From: Paramecium tetraurelia
Lineage: Eukaryota; Ciliophora; Oligohymenophorea; Peniculida; Parameciidae
NCBI RefSeq assembly: GCF_000165425.1
Contig: NW_001799599.1
Location: forward strand, 252,715 to 316,714
Direction of reading: 5' to 3'
Length of the DNA stretch: 64,000 bases
Below, in pieces: positions 1 to 11,493 of the stretch; position 1 is the first letter of the stretch, and each line of letters opens with the position of its first letter. A program made the position numbers and the translations under genes. The notes below the pieces were generated by a model, which saw only the letters and a list, made by a program, of their open reading frames with translations, was not told the DNA's origin and did no database searches.

Positions 1-2983
1 TTTTGTGATTCTCAACCTCAGAGACATAGTCTGCCTGAAAGTTTGAGTTAAAACATTTTGACTTAAATTCAAGAGTTTCATGAGTTCTTACCTCATCAAG
101 AGATGTAAACCAAGGAATCAGAAGTTAAGAAAATAGAAAATAGAAAATTTACAATTAGAGTTTATTATTTCGTAAAAAGATTCCTCACCAAACTATCAGT
201 AAGTAGAAGACATAAATTATTCTTTAAAAGCATCCATTTTTAAATTGTTGGAGATAAGGCAAGTGGGGAATTAGAGAAATTGGGGTAGATTAAAAAGAAG
301 GATCGAAGTAGAAAGAGTCATTAAAAATCAATCTCATGCTATAATCCTTTGACTGGTCTATTGAAAATGCTACCTATAATTTATCCTCAATCAGTATCCA
401 AAATTATTTGGGATCTCTGCTTGTGTATAGTATTAATTTACTTTTTTATAATGATTCCATTAGAATTGGCTTTCAATAATTCGATTATGTATTTCTAATC
501 TATTTGGTTAACTGTTCCATTTTATTTATTTCTCATTATCGATTACCTAATGAAAATGAACACAGTCTACTATGAATACGGATAACCTATCATAGATAGA
601 TCATTAATTTTCAATAATTATTTAAAATAAGGCTTATTAATCGATGGTATTTCATTAATAGTTTTATTGTGTGCCTTTTTTAATGACTACTTCATTCGAA
701 ATCGCTGGCTCAACCTTTCACTAATACTCTTCATCACTTAATATCATTACTTTGCTAATGTAGTTCGGAATATGGAGGAATCCATTCATTTAAGCAAAAC
801 TCAATCATCAATTGTCAATCTAGCCAAATTAATTTTCACAATTCTTTATTTTCTACATATTTTTAGTTGTCTGTGGTATTATATAGGTTCGTATGCCAAT
901 GAAATAGGAATGGTTAATTGGTTGGACAATCGTCATCTATCGGAAGCCCCTTATGAAACACAATATTTAGAGGCTTTCTATTTTTCGACAGTAACAATGA
1001 TTAGTGTGGGATACGGAGACATAGTGCCTTTAAGTAATAAACAAAAGTATTTTAGATGCCTTGGAGAAGATTTGTACAATCATTTTTATGTTCACTACCT
1101 GTGTGTAATTGTCGTTCAGTGTTAATACAGTGGGAGAGATATTAAATTCGATTAGTTTGTCAACTGAAAATACGACTGAAAAGATTCGGATCATTAATAA
1201 ATTCATGAATAGAAAGAAAATCAGCTTTGAATTGCAATATTAGTAATTAAATAAAATAGTATACTTAGAATAAGGGAATACATTAAAATATATTGGAGTC
1301 AACAATTGCAATAAGAAAATGAAGAGGAGGAAAAATTAATTACTTCCTTATCGGAGAATCTAAAGAATAAATTGATACACGAGGCTAATTTCTCAATCAT
1401 TGAGAAGTGCGATTTATTTTAACAAACCTTTTCTGTTGATACCAAATAAAAATTAATCAAATTGTTCAAAACAGTACTCATAACTCCAGAATAGACCATT
1501 ACCTGTGAATTACCAGAGTATAATGAACCTTGCTTATGTTTTATTGATTAAGGAACATTAAATATTTGTGCTAATATTACGGATCGCTCTGAAAGTATAA
1601 CTTATTCTCAAGGGTAATTCATCGGATTGGAAGAGATGCTTACTGGTTAATAGCCCTAATTACAATTGCAATCTTTGTCATTTGTTAAACTACTAGTTCT
1701 AACAAGAACTGATTTTCTTAATACATTAAAGGATAATCCACAAGATTACGAATCCTTTTGTTAAATGAAAGATGAAATACTTCTACACCAAAGAGATTCA
1801 AAAGCCCAATGTAAATCTTGCAATTGCATGGGTCATGATATTTAAAATTGTCCTATTGTTCATTTCGTAATTGATAAAGAAAGAGTCATCAAATCGTATT
1901 AATTTTAATCAGAACAAACACGAGTTCCAGGTTTGAGAAATCGAAGTCGTATAAGAAATCAATTTAATGCCATATTTGATTAATGGTTTCTACAGGAAAT
2001 TGCATCTATGATGAAGAATCAAGAAGACTTGCCAATTGTGTAATTTTATGGCATTTAATATGTGGAAGATTCAGAAATCAAACCACCACAGTAATAAGTA
2101 TAATAGTCTAAGAATTCGATAACTACTAATGATCGTGATCGTGGATCTGTTTGTTATGTAGATTAAATTATTCAAAATCCAGTCACTTTTTCGCCTGCTA
2201 AATCCTTTGATCATTCTATTTTTCGTAAATTTATATTTTAATTTAGATCCTTAGAGTAAGGTATAGCGGAAAAATTATCCTAGGTAAAGTATTAGAATAA
2301 AAAACACAGTGATTAAGATTAAATTCTAAAAAATAATTAGGAAGGTTATGAAAATGCAAAATTATTCAAAAGCATTCTCTAGATAAAATAATAGAGAATC
2401 AGACCATATGTTTCATAAAAACATTAAATTTATTGTAGATAATTATTTTAAGACTAATTCTTTGAAGGATTATCTAAATAAAGTTGAGTATGAAAATCTG
2501 TATTTTCTCAGAATGAAATGCGATTTAATTTAATTCTCAGAACTAGTTTTATCAAAGCCATTTGAGATATAAAAGGAATATTAATTATATTAAGTGCATA
2601 ATAATTTATCGCATGTAATTAAGAAAACAGATTTATATTTAGAGTAATAAAGAATTAGAATAATGTCAAAATAAGAAACGCCAAAAAATGATAAATTAAT
2701 ACATTTGAGTTAAGAGGAAAGAAAAATGGTCTTGAGGGACAGCCTTATGAGGTATGTTTCCTTTCCGAACGTATACTTTGAAAAGTACTACGAAAAGAAG
2801 GAACAAAATGAAATTCCTTAATCAATTGGACAGAACAAAGCAAGAGCCTTATTCAAAGCCTACAAGAAAAAACAATTAATGAGGCAGAATGCATTTCTTA
2901 TACCTTCAAATCAAAGGAATGATAGCAAAGGGCTGAAGTCGTCTTTATCTGTAGGAATCAATGTAATAGTACCTGAAAATTGA
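1..2983 (+). CDS. Voltage-gated K+ channel with cyclic-nucleotide-binding region (5' end outside window)
   Basis: The frame is open from the left edge, so the start lies outside. Hydrophobic helices fit S1-S5, and the pore reads TVTMISVGYGDIVP (about 988-1030), the K+ filter GYGD. Removing a 22-base intron at 1034-1055 joins the filter to S6, which ends SVNTVGEILNSIS, and a 26-base intron at 1243-1268 joins the C-linker (REYIKIYW). At least one more intron is needed between 1270 and 2459. The section around 1380-1760 has the C-linker and cyclic-nucleotide-binding layout common in ciliate K+ channels; I saw no clean phosphate-binding cassette, so ligand binding is unproven. A Gln-rich tail runs to TGA 2981-2983. 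By family it sits in the ciliary or cell membrane and controls K+ efflux. It is the EAG/CNG-like superfamily; the subfamily is unclear. Confidence 0.85.
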
Positions 2984-3040
2984 TTAATGTGTAAAAACAA
3001 TAATTAAATTATTACTACAGTTGAATAATTATATAATAAA

Positions 3041-3853
3041 ATGTAATATGATCGATCACTTTTGACAGTTGATATTTTAGGGGCGCAACCAAAATCCAGA
3101 AATGCGTATATGAATAGGTTGTTGCCGAATCAATTCAGATACGAAGAACAAATCAGAGTTTAGTAATGAATATAAAGTCATGAAAGACAACAAGTTCCAA
3201 GGCAGGATTACAAATTTGGGAGAAGGAGGTACTAACATGATTTCCATCATTTCTGCAACATTTGTATTCCTCAAGGAGAAGAGTACTTCGAAAAATCGAA
3301 TAAGAAACACTTCGTAATCCCAGAAGGAGAGATCAAATAATATAGAGCATTGGAGAATTATTACGATCAACCCAAGTATGATAATTGTTTGTGATGAGGA
3401 TAAATTGAGGTTGATAGGTTACTCTGTACAAATGACATTGATGGAGCGGTTCCTGGTTCTTTGCAGAGTAAGGCAGTCCGCAATCAGGAAGTGGCTTAAA
3501 AGCTGAGAATATAGAGAGAGGAGCAGAGAGCACAAAAAAACAAAGCATTATACTAATCCCAAATGGAATAGAGTTATGAGGAATAAGAGACCTACTCTCC
3601 AATACCTTAAAGAAATAAATCCTATTCAGTTCAAATATCGCCTGTGTAATAGCAAGAGATAAAGGCTCAACCCTATGACTATATGAACAAGCCCTTAAAA
3701 CTCCCTCCGATTAGTGATAGAATCGTGACTTCCACGAATCCAGCAAACAGTAAACTATAGCTTCGAGAGAACCCTAAGGTGTTTTTATCCTAGGATTAAG
3801 ATAAGACTTAGAAGTTGTTATAGAAGTAACCAGCATTGAGATTATTTGTTTGA
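3041..3853 (+). CDS. Hypothetical protein (about 253 aa)
   Basis: Begins at ATG 3041 (MQYDRSLLTVDILG). Introns at 3163-3186 (24 bases) and 3391-3417 (27 bases) give one continuous frame of 254 codons including TGA 3851-3853. The protein has a short CxxC piece (HHFCNICIPQGEEYF) with neighbouring histidines, a segment NDIDGAVPGSLQSKAVRNQE, then a charged, Gln-rich, probably disordered tail. I do not recognise a family. Convergent with the next gene, with 5 bases between the two stop codons. The short exon structure and codon use match neighbouring genes, so I think it is real. Confidence 0.7.
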
Positions 3854-3858
3854 TATAA

Positions 3859-4419
3859 TCACGAATAAAATTCCTACTAATTTTGTTTATTTTCTCTGAG
3901 ATAGTGTTGCGGAAGATTCCACTTGACGTATTTTTTCTGCTCTGTTGATTTTTTAGGAGGTTCTGTACCCATGCTCTGCATTTTGGGTCTGTTAACAGTT
4001 CCGATATCGGACAAGGAAAGAGGAGCCGAACTCTATTCTACATTATTGGAGAGGTTCTTATTGGAATCAACTTCAAAAATGTATAACGATCTGGACTTGA
4101 TGAAGGATTTATGGGGTTTGGACTTCCTTCTTTGTTTTTGTGATTCAGTTGTGATATTGCAATAATCTGATAACAGATATATGGATTTGTCAGAGTTGGA
4201 TGATTTGCTTCTACTGGTTGGTTTCTGGGTGGATGAAAACTTAGATTGTCGATCTGTTGATTCTCCTGGAGATCTTTTCTTGGAACGATTCCTGGATGAT
4301 TGTTCTGTGAATCTATTGCTTCTGATAGTACGGATTTCATTTTGGTCACAAGAGCAATCGCAAGACACATAATTGATGTAACATTGACATTAACAATTCC
4401 CTATAGTAATTGTTCCCAT
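3859..4419 (-). CDS. Hypothetical disordered basic/Ser-rich protein (186 aa)
   Basis: Minus-strand frame from ATG 4417-4419 to TGA 3859-3861, 187 codons, no intron needed, using TAA/TAG as Gln. The N-terminus is cysteine-rich (MGTITIGNCQCQCYINYVSCDC), followed by a Ser/Arg/Lys-rich stretch (RNRSKKRSPGESTDRQS) typical of disordered regions. A Gly follows Met but MGTIT is not a convincing myristoylation site. Two rival minus-strand frames overlap it; I chose this one because it is longest, crosses TAG as Gln and has the Lys/Ser/Gln bias of ciliate disordered proteins. Function unknown. Confidence 0.55.
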
Positions 4420-4499
4420 TTAATTGATAAATTTAATTAATCAATTTCCGAATATGAATCCCAAAACCATCGATATTACACCCGTTATCAACACTTATT

Positions 4500-5214
4500 T
4501 CAAATCGAATTTGTTGCCTATTCCGAGAATATGACATAATAAATACCAAGATGTTTAACAGCAGCTTATTGCTACTTCACACTCTTTAGTATCAATTAAT
4601 AATCGGAAAGTTCCTTGGTCTAAAGGTAATGGGAATAGTACATACCATTTGATCTATCTGCTCTTGATATCTCTATATCTCCTCATCTTTTTGCCTTGAT
4701 TGTGGATCAACTATTGATTAGTACAATAGATTCATCACATCATTATTTTCTGATGCCACACTTTATTGCAATTGTTATGGAATATTTTCTTGTTGGACTT
4801 CCGCAGGCTTAATTCGACTCCTCACTTGCACTTACTGTATCAGTGATGCATCTAGAGATCTCCAAAAATTAGCAAGATCTTTCTTATAGAAATTGGTATA
4901 CCCTATTCTTCTTATAGAAGTGTGCACGCGTTTATTTGAAATTTAGAAATCAAATTGCCATCCGCCTTGAGAGGTTGGGCTGTCGTGATTACAATGGAGA
5001 CTTGATTGTTAGGCTGTATGAGGCCGATACTTGGTTTCACTTAGAATTGCATTGGGTTAGCAGTTTTGATCTGATCATAGGTGAGTATGTTTACTTTGAA
5101 TGATAATTAATTAGAAGTCAAGTTGAAAACATTGAGGGTGGTTTAACCTAATTTACCTTCCTCGGCAACGAAGTCTAAATATTATTTAGGTTCAATATCA
5201 ATTAATCCTTACAT
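4500..5214 (-). CDS. VAP-like protein with MSP (major sperm protein) domain
   Basis: ATG at 5212-5214, TGA at 4500-4502. Three introns close the frame: 5071-5094 (24), 4908-4927 (20) and 4620-4645 (26 bases). The N-terminal ~110 residues read as an MSP/VAP immunoglobulin-like domain: LIDIEPKQYLDF, LTSNQLSFKIKTANPMQFQV, then KPSIGLIQPNNQVSIVITT, matching the family pattern of F-K-V-K-T-x-P and a following xP-x-x-G-x-I-x-P. A charged, probable coiled-coil segment follows (RQKDEEIQRYQEQIDQM). VAP proteins tether the ER to other membranes by binding FFAT motifs. I see no clear C-terminal membrane anchor here, so this may be a soluble MSP-domain protein rather than a classical VAP. Confidence 0.75.
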
Positions 5215-5354
5215 AAATTATATTTAATATTTTGATTATACGAGTGTCTCTATTAATCCAAGGATATTATTATGTTATTCACAAATAGAGGTGCATTCAC
5301 AATTCAAATTTCATTTGCTTTTAAAGATTAAATAGACGATTCGATTATTAATTA

Positions 5355-7103
5355 ATGTTATTTTTATTAATTACCATTGTATTGTCTAAGGAAGATCAAA
5401 GCATCAGGATTTCACAGAGTTGTGCCACTTATCTCACTGGTTATTTTTGGAATGGACAATAATGTATTTAATGTAAACAGCCCTCTTGTAAATGCTAAAA
5501 GTCGCAAGGTTGTGATACATGTTTGAATTAATACTACTATGATTCAACTGCATAAACTTGTACTCCTTGTCCCAAGGGATGCATCAAATGCTGTAAATCG
5601 GATGAGTTGACGTAATACATCTGCACACTCTGTCTAAATGGCTATATTATGATAAATGGAGTATGTCTCAAAGTTGATGCATGCACCCAAATTTCAATTC
5701 ATGGCAGATGTCAAAAATGTATAGATAAGTACTTTCTCTAAGAGAGCTGTTAAGCATGTCCAGAAGGATGCTCAGCTTGTGATTCAAAGTATTATTGCAC
5801 TGTTTGTGATGATGGTTATTACTTGGCCATTAATGAATAAAGTGTGAGTTGTTTGACTTGTAATCCTGAAGAAGATCGGGAGGGATGCAAATCATGTGTT
5901 TTAGATTCAAAGTAATTGATTTGTTTAGATTGTCTTGATACTTATTATTTTGATCAAGAAAACGACATATGTCTGAAATGTCCAGTTGGCTGTTTCACAT
6001 GTCAAAACCCTAGTCAACTTCCACAGATTTGTTATACCTGTCTAACAGGTTATTTATTAGCTGCTGATGATTCCTATTGCGAGAATTGTCAATAGTAAAT
6101 TCCAAATTGTATGAAATGTTCTACTAATGAAAGAAGTAGGAATTTCTAGTGTGTAGATTGCAACAATGGATATTATTTAACACAGGATTCAAAATCTTGC
6201 TAGCCTTGTAATAATGGCAGCAACAACTTCAGGAGATGCGAATCACTTACTCATCCTACTTAATGTAGTGTTGGATATCTACTCTTTCAAAATTCCAATA
6301 GTTATACTTGTGTTTTAAATACACATTCTTGTTACACCATTGATAATATATAAGGTCAATGCAAAGACTGCAATTTTGGGTTTAATCTAGTCTTAGACAC
6401 CTCCTTGTAAATGAGTGTCTGCAAAAACTGCACAGAAAACATCAAAAATTGTATCACTTGCGATGTTGATAATAGCAGACAACTCATCTGTAAAGAATGC
6501 ATTGATGGTTACTATGGTAATCTTTGTGTGTAATGTACATCCAATTGTAAAAAATGTTTAAACGAATCGCAATGCCTAACTTGTTCATCTGGTTATTATC
6601 TGGATGACTCAAATAAATGTCAAAGTTGTGAGGTTAGTTTTTGTATGGAATGCACTAAATTAAAGGAATGCGCAAGGTGTGAAAACAACTATGGTCTCTC
6701 TGAATCAATTTGCAAACCGTGTTTGTCTGGTTGTCAAAATTGCGATGGAAATTTGGAAAAATGTAATGTTTGCAGTGATAAATACTATTTGACTGCTACT
6801 GACAATAACTGCAAAAGATATAAAGAAAATTGTTTGGCTACAAATGTCAACGGGTATTGCTACCTTTGTGAAACTCAGATTACCTATGATTAATCACAGG
6901 ATCGTTTTTACGATGAGGGCGAAGAGACTCCAATATTCGATGAGCAAGCAGATAGTTAATTTTATATTAGCAACAATGGTTATTGTTTAAAATGCAATGA
7001 TTATGTAACTGGATCATTTAATTGTCCATAAATTTGCAAAGTCGATGAAGAATTTGCATCACATCTTTTACCCGCCATATTGATTTTATTAATATTTTAA
7101 TGA
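5355..7103 (+). CDS. Cysteine-rich, probably GPI-anchored surface protein (582 aa)
   Basis: Uninterrupted frame of 583 codons from ATG 5355 to TGA 7101-7103. Starts with a short signal peptide (MLFLLITIVLSKEDQ). The body is built of repeated furin/VSP-like units with CxxC and CxxGYY patterns, for example CTLCLNGYIMINGVC, CLTCSSGYYLDDSNKCQ and CSDKYYLTAT. It ends in a short hydrophobic tail (LLPAILILLIFQ) with no cytoplasmic part, as expected for a GPI anchor signal. Ciliates carry large families of such cysteine-rich surface proteins; whether this is an immobilization-antigen relative or another secreted protein cannot be told. No intron needed. Confidence 0.85.
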
Positions 7104-7974
7104 TTCTTAATTAAATTAACGCTACAATACTATCTCCACCAAATCATCCCCAAGAATTGGTGTTTAATCTTATCTTTATTCAAATTAAGTTTCTATTAAG
7201 GAAATACCATTTACTTTGAGAATTCAAATTCATGTTCAAGTTAATTTAAATAATTTCAAATTTAAGTTCTCCAGTTTTTTTTAATATAATTATAATACAG
7301 AAATCATTAGAAATTGAAATAATCACGATATGGCATAATGTAGGTCACCCTTTTTAAACTTAATTAAGAAAAGATTCAGTTCATACTCCATTTTTAAGGA
7401 TTAATTTTAAAATTCAAAGAGAAGACTTTTTCAGAATTATAACATCAAATTAAATTAGAATCTCAATTTAAACCATTTTAACATGCCGTAGTGGTGTTGA
7501 ATACTTTTAAATCATTAGAATGATGAGGACTCTTGATAAAAAAAGGATAAAAATTTTAGGAATTTCAACAAATATAAGAGATCAAATCCTCCATTGAATG
7601 TTATATAATCCATTTCGAATTTTTGAACATCAAAGAATAATAGAAAGTTGAAGCTTACAAAATGGGAATATGATAATGAAACCATTCAATAGTATTTTTT
7701 GTATATAATAATATTCAACAAGTTGAATTAATTGTTGAGAGTATTATTAATTCAGATCAGTTATCATTTAATCTCAAACAACATTGGGCTTAATACAAAA
7801 TGAATGAATTTGATTCGTTATTCTTTATCATATATTAAATTATTTTTGATTTTATTTAGGATTGATTAATTATCATCATCGAATAAAAATTTAATTAGAT
7901 TATAATGCGTAACATCTAGAAATATATATACGTCAATTAGAATACTAAAATTCAAAGTATAATAAAATTAAAAC
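7104..7974 (+). other. AT-rich spacer with decayed coding-like stretches
   Basis: No intact gene found. Plus-strand pieces free of TGA look protein-like, for example the frame reading KEIPFTLRIQIHVQVNLNNF (about 7198-7257), another reading REDFFRIITSNQIRIS then RMMRTLDKKRIKILG (about 7420-7580), and one reading VELIVESIINSDQLSFNLKQ (about 7723-7782). They lie in different frames; the obvious intron between the first two does not join them, and TGAs separate the others. This fits a decayed gene or chance in AT-rich DNA. Confidence 0.3.
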
Positions 7975-8732
7975 ATGGATAATGATTATTATGACTTTCT
8001 TGATCATTCATTCGATTATAAACCAAAGAAGAGAGGACAAAGGGGTTAGAAAAATCTCATTTTAATTTAGCATTGACAGATCAAGAGATCATTGTTCGTG
8101 AAAGAATGAAGCTTGTTAAAAACAGGGAATCAGCAAAAAATAGTAGAAAAAGAAAAAAGATGTATGTTGACCTATTAGAAACCAAAGTACATTTTACCAA
8201 TAACTTTCAGGTGGCAGGTCTAAATCAGCAGTTATAGGAATATAAAGAACTTCAAGAACAAAGTTAGGGACTATTAAGAAATACATAAATTCAATTGTTA
8301 TTTGGAAAATCACAGCAAAAACCCGATTAATTAGGCCATTACCTTAAGGAAATTTTTGAGCAATCAATCCCCAAGATGGCTTTGCATTTAAAGCAAGAAT
8401 AGCGCAATCAAGAACTAGATAATTGTTTTTAAAGTTTTTATAATTGCTTCAATGATATGAATAATGTCAAAGATGAAATGGTCTAAGAAATGCAAAAACT
8501 TGAGATCACAATGAAGGCTGCCAAGGAAATTCCAGAGTTCAATAAATTCTTTGAACATGTCTCAAAATTAGATTTCTAATAATAGTTGGACAGTTTAGAG
8601 GAGGTAATCGAGAGTATTATATAAATTAGGAACTCGGAAATGTCATAAAAACAGATGATCTTTAATTGTCGATCAAAGATACTTATGATTTATACAACAA
8701 ATCTATGCAATTTATTAAGAGACCAAAATTGA
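7975..8732 (+). CDS. bZIP transcription factor (235 aa)
   Basis: ATG 7975, TGA 8730-8732. Introns at 8045-8070 (26 bases) and 8187-8210 (24 bases) give exactly 236 codons. Residues ~38-60 hold a canonical basic region: KLVKNRESAKNSRKRKK, matching NxxSAxxSRxRKK of bZIP proteins. It is followed by a leucine heptad stretch (YVDLLETKVAGLNQQLQEYK). The rest is Gln-rich with a second helical region (LDSLEEVIESIIQIRNSEM). By family it should bind DNA as a dimer in the nucleus. The second intron splits the start of the zipper, and only its removal keeps the heptads in register, which supports the model. Confidence 0.9.
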
Positions 8733-8885
8733 ATTGAAAATTATTTATATAACATTCTCATAATGTATAACAATTTATGGTAATTAAATCAATTTAGCAG
8801 GTGTTGATATCCTTATAAAGCCATAATAAATAATGTTAACAAAATTTGTTGTATATTTAATATCAAATTTCAATTTAATCATTCA

Positions 8886-9240
8886 ATGTAGATCAATGAA
8901 ATTAGTTAAATCATCACTTAGCTGTGGTTAAAATGAAATAGAAATCAGTATATTTGTGATAGAAATGATAAGATGAATAAGTTTGTGTCAATTAAAGTTG
9001 CTACTTCTCATTTCCTAATAATTAGCGATAAAGTAGAGTGAATATTATCATAAGTAATAGAAAAAGGAATTTTCTAAATAACTAACATAAAACCAATAAT
9101 ATTAAATTACAAAAAGGTTTATTAATGTATTTGAAAATATAGAGCATTAAAAGAATGGTTTGAATACTCGAACTGTGCATATTTTAAATAAAGAAGTGAT
9201 GCAGAAGAGATATAATAGTGTTATTAAGAATTTTTAGTGA
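8886..9240 (+). CDS. Candidate small gene (102 aa), unconfirmed
   Basis: Reading ATG 8886 with introns at 8924-8941 (18 bases) and 9033-9060 (28 bases) gives a closed frame of 103 codons to TGA 9238-9240. It includes KMNKFVSIKVATSHFLIISD and KRFINVFENIEHQKNG. No family recognised. The first intron would be among the shortest here. In AT-rich DNA a frame this short can arise by chance, so this may instead be a relic. Confidence 0.35.
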
Positions 9241-9835
9241 TGAAATAAAATATCTCAAGGTTATGGATATTTGAAAATTTAAAATATATATTCAAAATAA
9301 TTTAATGTGTAGATTATTAATTTTTGGAATCAAGCGATTTCTATCAAACTAAAAGTTTCTTTTCTGTATGATTGATATCAAGAATTGAATTAATATTTTA
9401 ATTTCCTTTCTTATTTATTAATAAATATTGATTATTTAAGAATGAGATTTTTGATTAAGTATGAAAATGATGCTTAATTTATTTAATTAATTATAAGATT
9501 TTTCATATTTCTAAATACAGACTCATATCACATCTTATTGAATTAGAAGAATACAATTTTTTCATGTCTAATATAATGTAGCAGTAATTACAAAATTTCC
9601 CTATTTCAACTTCATTTGAAATTATGTATAATTAAAAATCAACTTGCATAAAAAGTTAATTGTATTTTGACTCTTTAAATGTTGAAATTTGAAAATGGGT
9701 TAAAACGATAAAAATTACTGAATTGGGAGTATTAGTTTTTATTTCATCTCTTATGATTACATTAATTATTTAAAATGAGTACTGAGTGTTCAGTAGTATT
9801 TAAGTAACAGTTAGAAAATTTCCTTCTTTAGAAGA
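9241..9835. other. AT-rich spacer
   Basis: About 600 bases of very AT-rich sequence between the small candidate gene and the next frame. I see no convincing gene, tRNA or repeat. It should hold the promoter of the downstream plus-strand gene. Confidence 0.5.
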
Positions 9836-11425
9836 ATGAGTGATTTATTTGATCCTTTTGATTAAGCAAATTATGGTTCAGAGGATTCCATTGAAGGGTA
9901 CGATAGTTTTTTTAGTGAGATAGATGGCAAAAATGACTCAGAATTAGATGATGAGAAAAAAAGACCATAGCTATATTAAAAAGATAGCTATTTTTAATCT
10001 TGAGATTAATAAGATAATTCGAATCCAAAGTTTAGATAATTGAAAAATTTCAATTAGAATGATATTTTGTATGAAGTGAATGAATACCCTTTAATAGGAA
10101 TCAGTAATGAAGATACTTTACATATATCTACCTTTTATCTCCCTATAATTATTATTAAGATATCAGATGAACAATATGAAAGCGAACATTTTTAGCATTA
10201 TTTTAGTTTGCATCTTTTATTTTGGTTATAGTAATTCAAGAGAACTTGGTTTGGATTGTCAATATTATTAAATGAGTAAGGGGAGAAAATAAAAGACAAA
10301 AGTGAAGTATTAAAAGACTTTCGATAATTATACAGATTTGTTCCAGTATTTGTGGATTAGGATTTCTTAGAGTATTTTAACCAATAGTTCTGTACAAAAT
10401 TATATTAACTAGTAATGAACAATGATGTATGCATTAAAAATTAGCAGCATTAGGGCATTCTTAACATTTGCAGGATTGCTTTAAAAAGATGAATGACTAA
10501 ATCTTTTAAGAAATGAAATCCTACATTCATCAAAGTTCCCTAGCTTTAATAGCAGAATATCGATTATTATACTTAAGTAAGATATTTTTAAGTCATAAAT
10601 TCACTAGATTGCCAATAGTTAGCTTTTATAATAGACTAGTCCATCACATTGACAATTAAATTAATAGAGGATGATATGGATTCAAAATAACGCTTTGAAG
10701 AGTTCGCTAAGGCTAACATGTATTTTTAATGTCGATATAGTGGGAGACACAATTTTTCTCGACTGGAATACATTCATCTAAACCCTATGCCTATAGTTTT
10801 GATAAAAGTCTCAAGTTTTTCTCATAGAAGCTGCCACTCTATGAATACTTTTAATGTATTCTCTCATAAGGATTTCAAAGAGAAGTTCTCTGATCTATTG
10901 GATAATATAATAATAATGGAGTTCTCTCCTATTATCGATAATTAAGGTATAATCCAAGTCAAAAAAGCCTTCAATTCGTATGCAACAAAAACAGAAGGAG
11001 TTACGGTAGAAGTCAAAGAAAGTTCGATACGTTGGCAAGTCAAAAACTAGGAGGATTATGCTCAAAAACTAATTCAGGATCTTTAAGAAGATTTATAAAC
11101 CATAGTTGTATGATATCTGACCTTATAATTGATTGTGAAATCTAACTACTTAGAAGTCTGTCCAAAGAATTAAAACTAAAGAAAAATTAAATATAAAGAG
11201 GAAAACTGGATTCTGCTTTATAGTGGCCAGAGTATTGAGAATGAGGATGTATTTTCTCATTTTAAGGTGATCACCCAAGTAGAAAATATTTTACTGAGGT
11301 ATCAATTTTATTTGATTTAATAGAATGCCAATCATTTCTCAGTATCATTAAGTCTTGTTCCATCTTATGCTAATTATTATCTTAATTTAGAATAGGAAAT
11401 AATTGAATTGTTAAGAATGATGTGA
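9836..11425 (+). pseudogene. Long frame with four in-frame TGA codons (530 codons)
   Basis: From ATG 9836-9838 (MSDLFDPFDQANYGSEDS) to TGA 11423-11425 a single frame holds with no frameshift and dense TAA/TAG glutamines. It is crossed by TGA at 10001, 10490, 10514 and 11111. No nearby GT..AG intron of the right length removes them. Both sides of each TGA look coding, for example DQDFLEYFNQQFCTKLYQL before 10490, LEDDMDSKQRF-like acidic sequence after 10514, and NYLEVCPKNQNQRKIKYKEE after 11111. I do not recognise the family. The simplest reading is a recently silenced gene; recoded TGA or sequence errors are alternatives. If only part is translated, the piece after 10516 is longest. Confidence 0.55.
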
Positions 11426-11493
11426 ATATATTATATATATAGGTATTGCATTTTTAAATTGTAGTATCACAAAAAAATATAATTTATATTTAA

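Noticed and set aside
4181-4372. 63-codon plus-strand ORF
   Set aside because: Antisense to the minus-strand gene at 3859-4419, which has the longer frame and typical Gln usage.
5400-7100. Many TAA/TAG codons as signs of a pseudogene
   Set aside because: They occur throughout every gene at places where Gln fits; this is the ciliate code, not decay.
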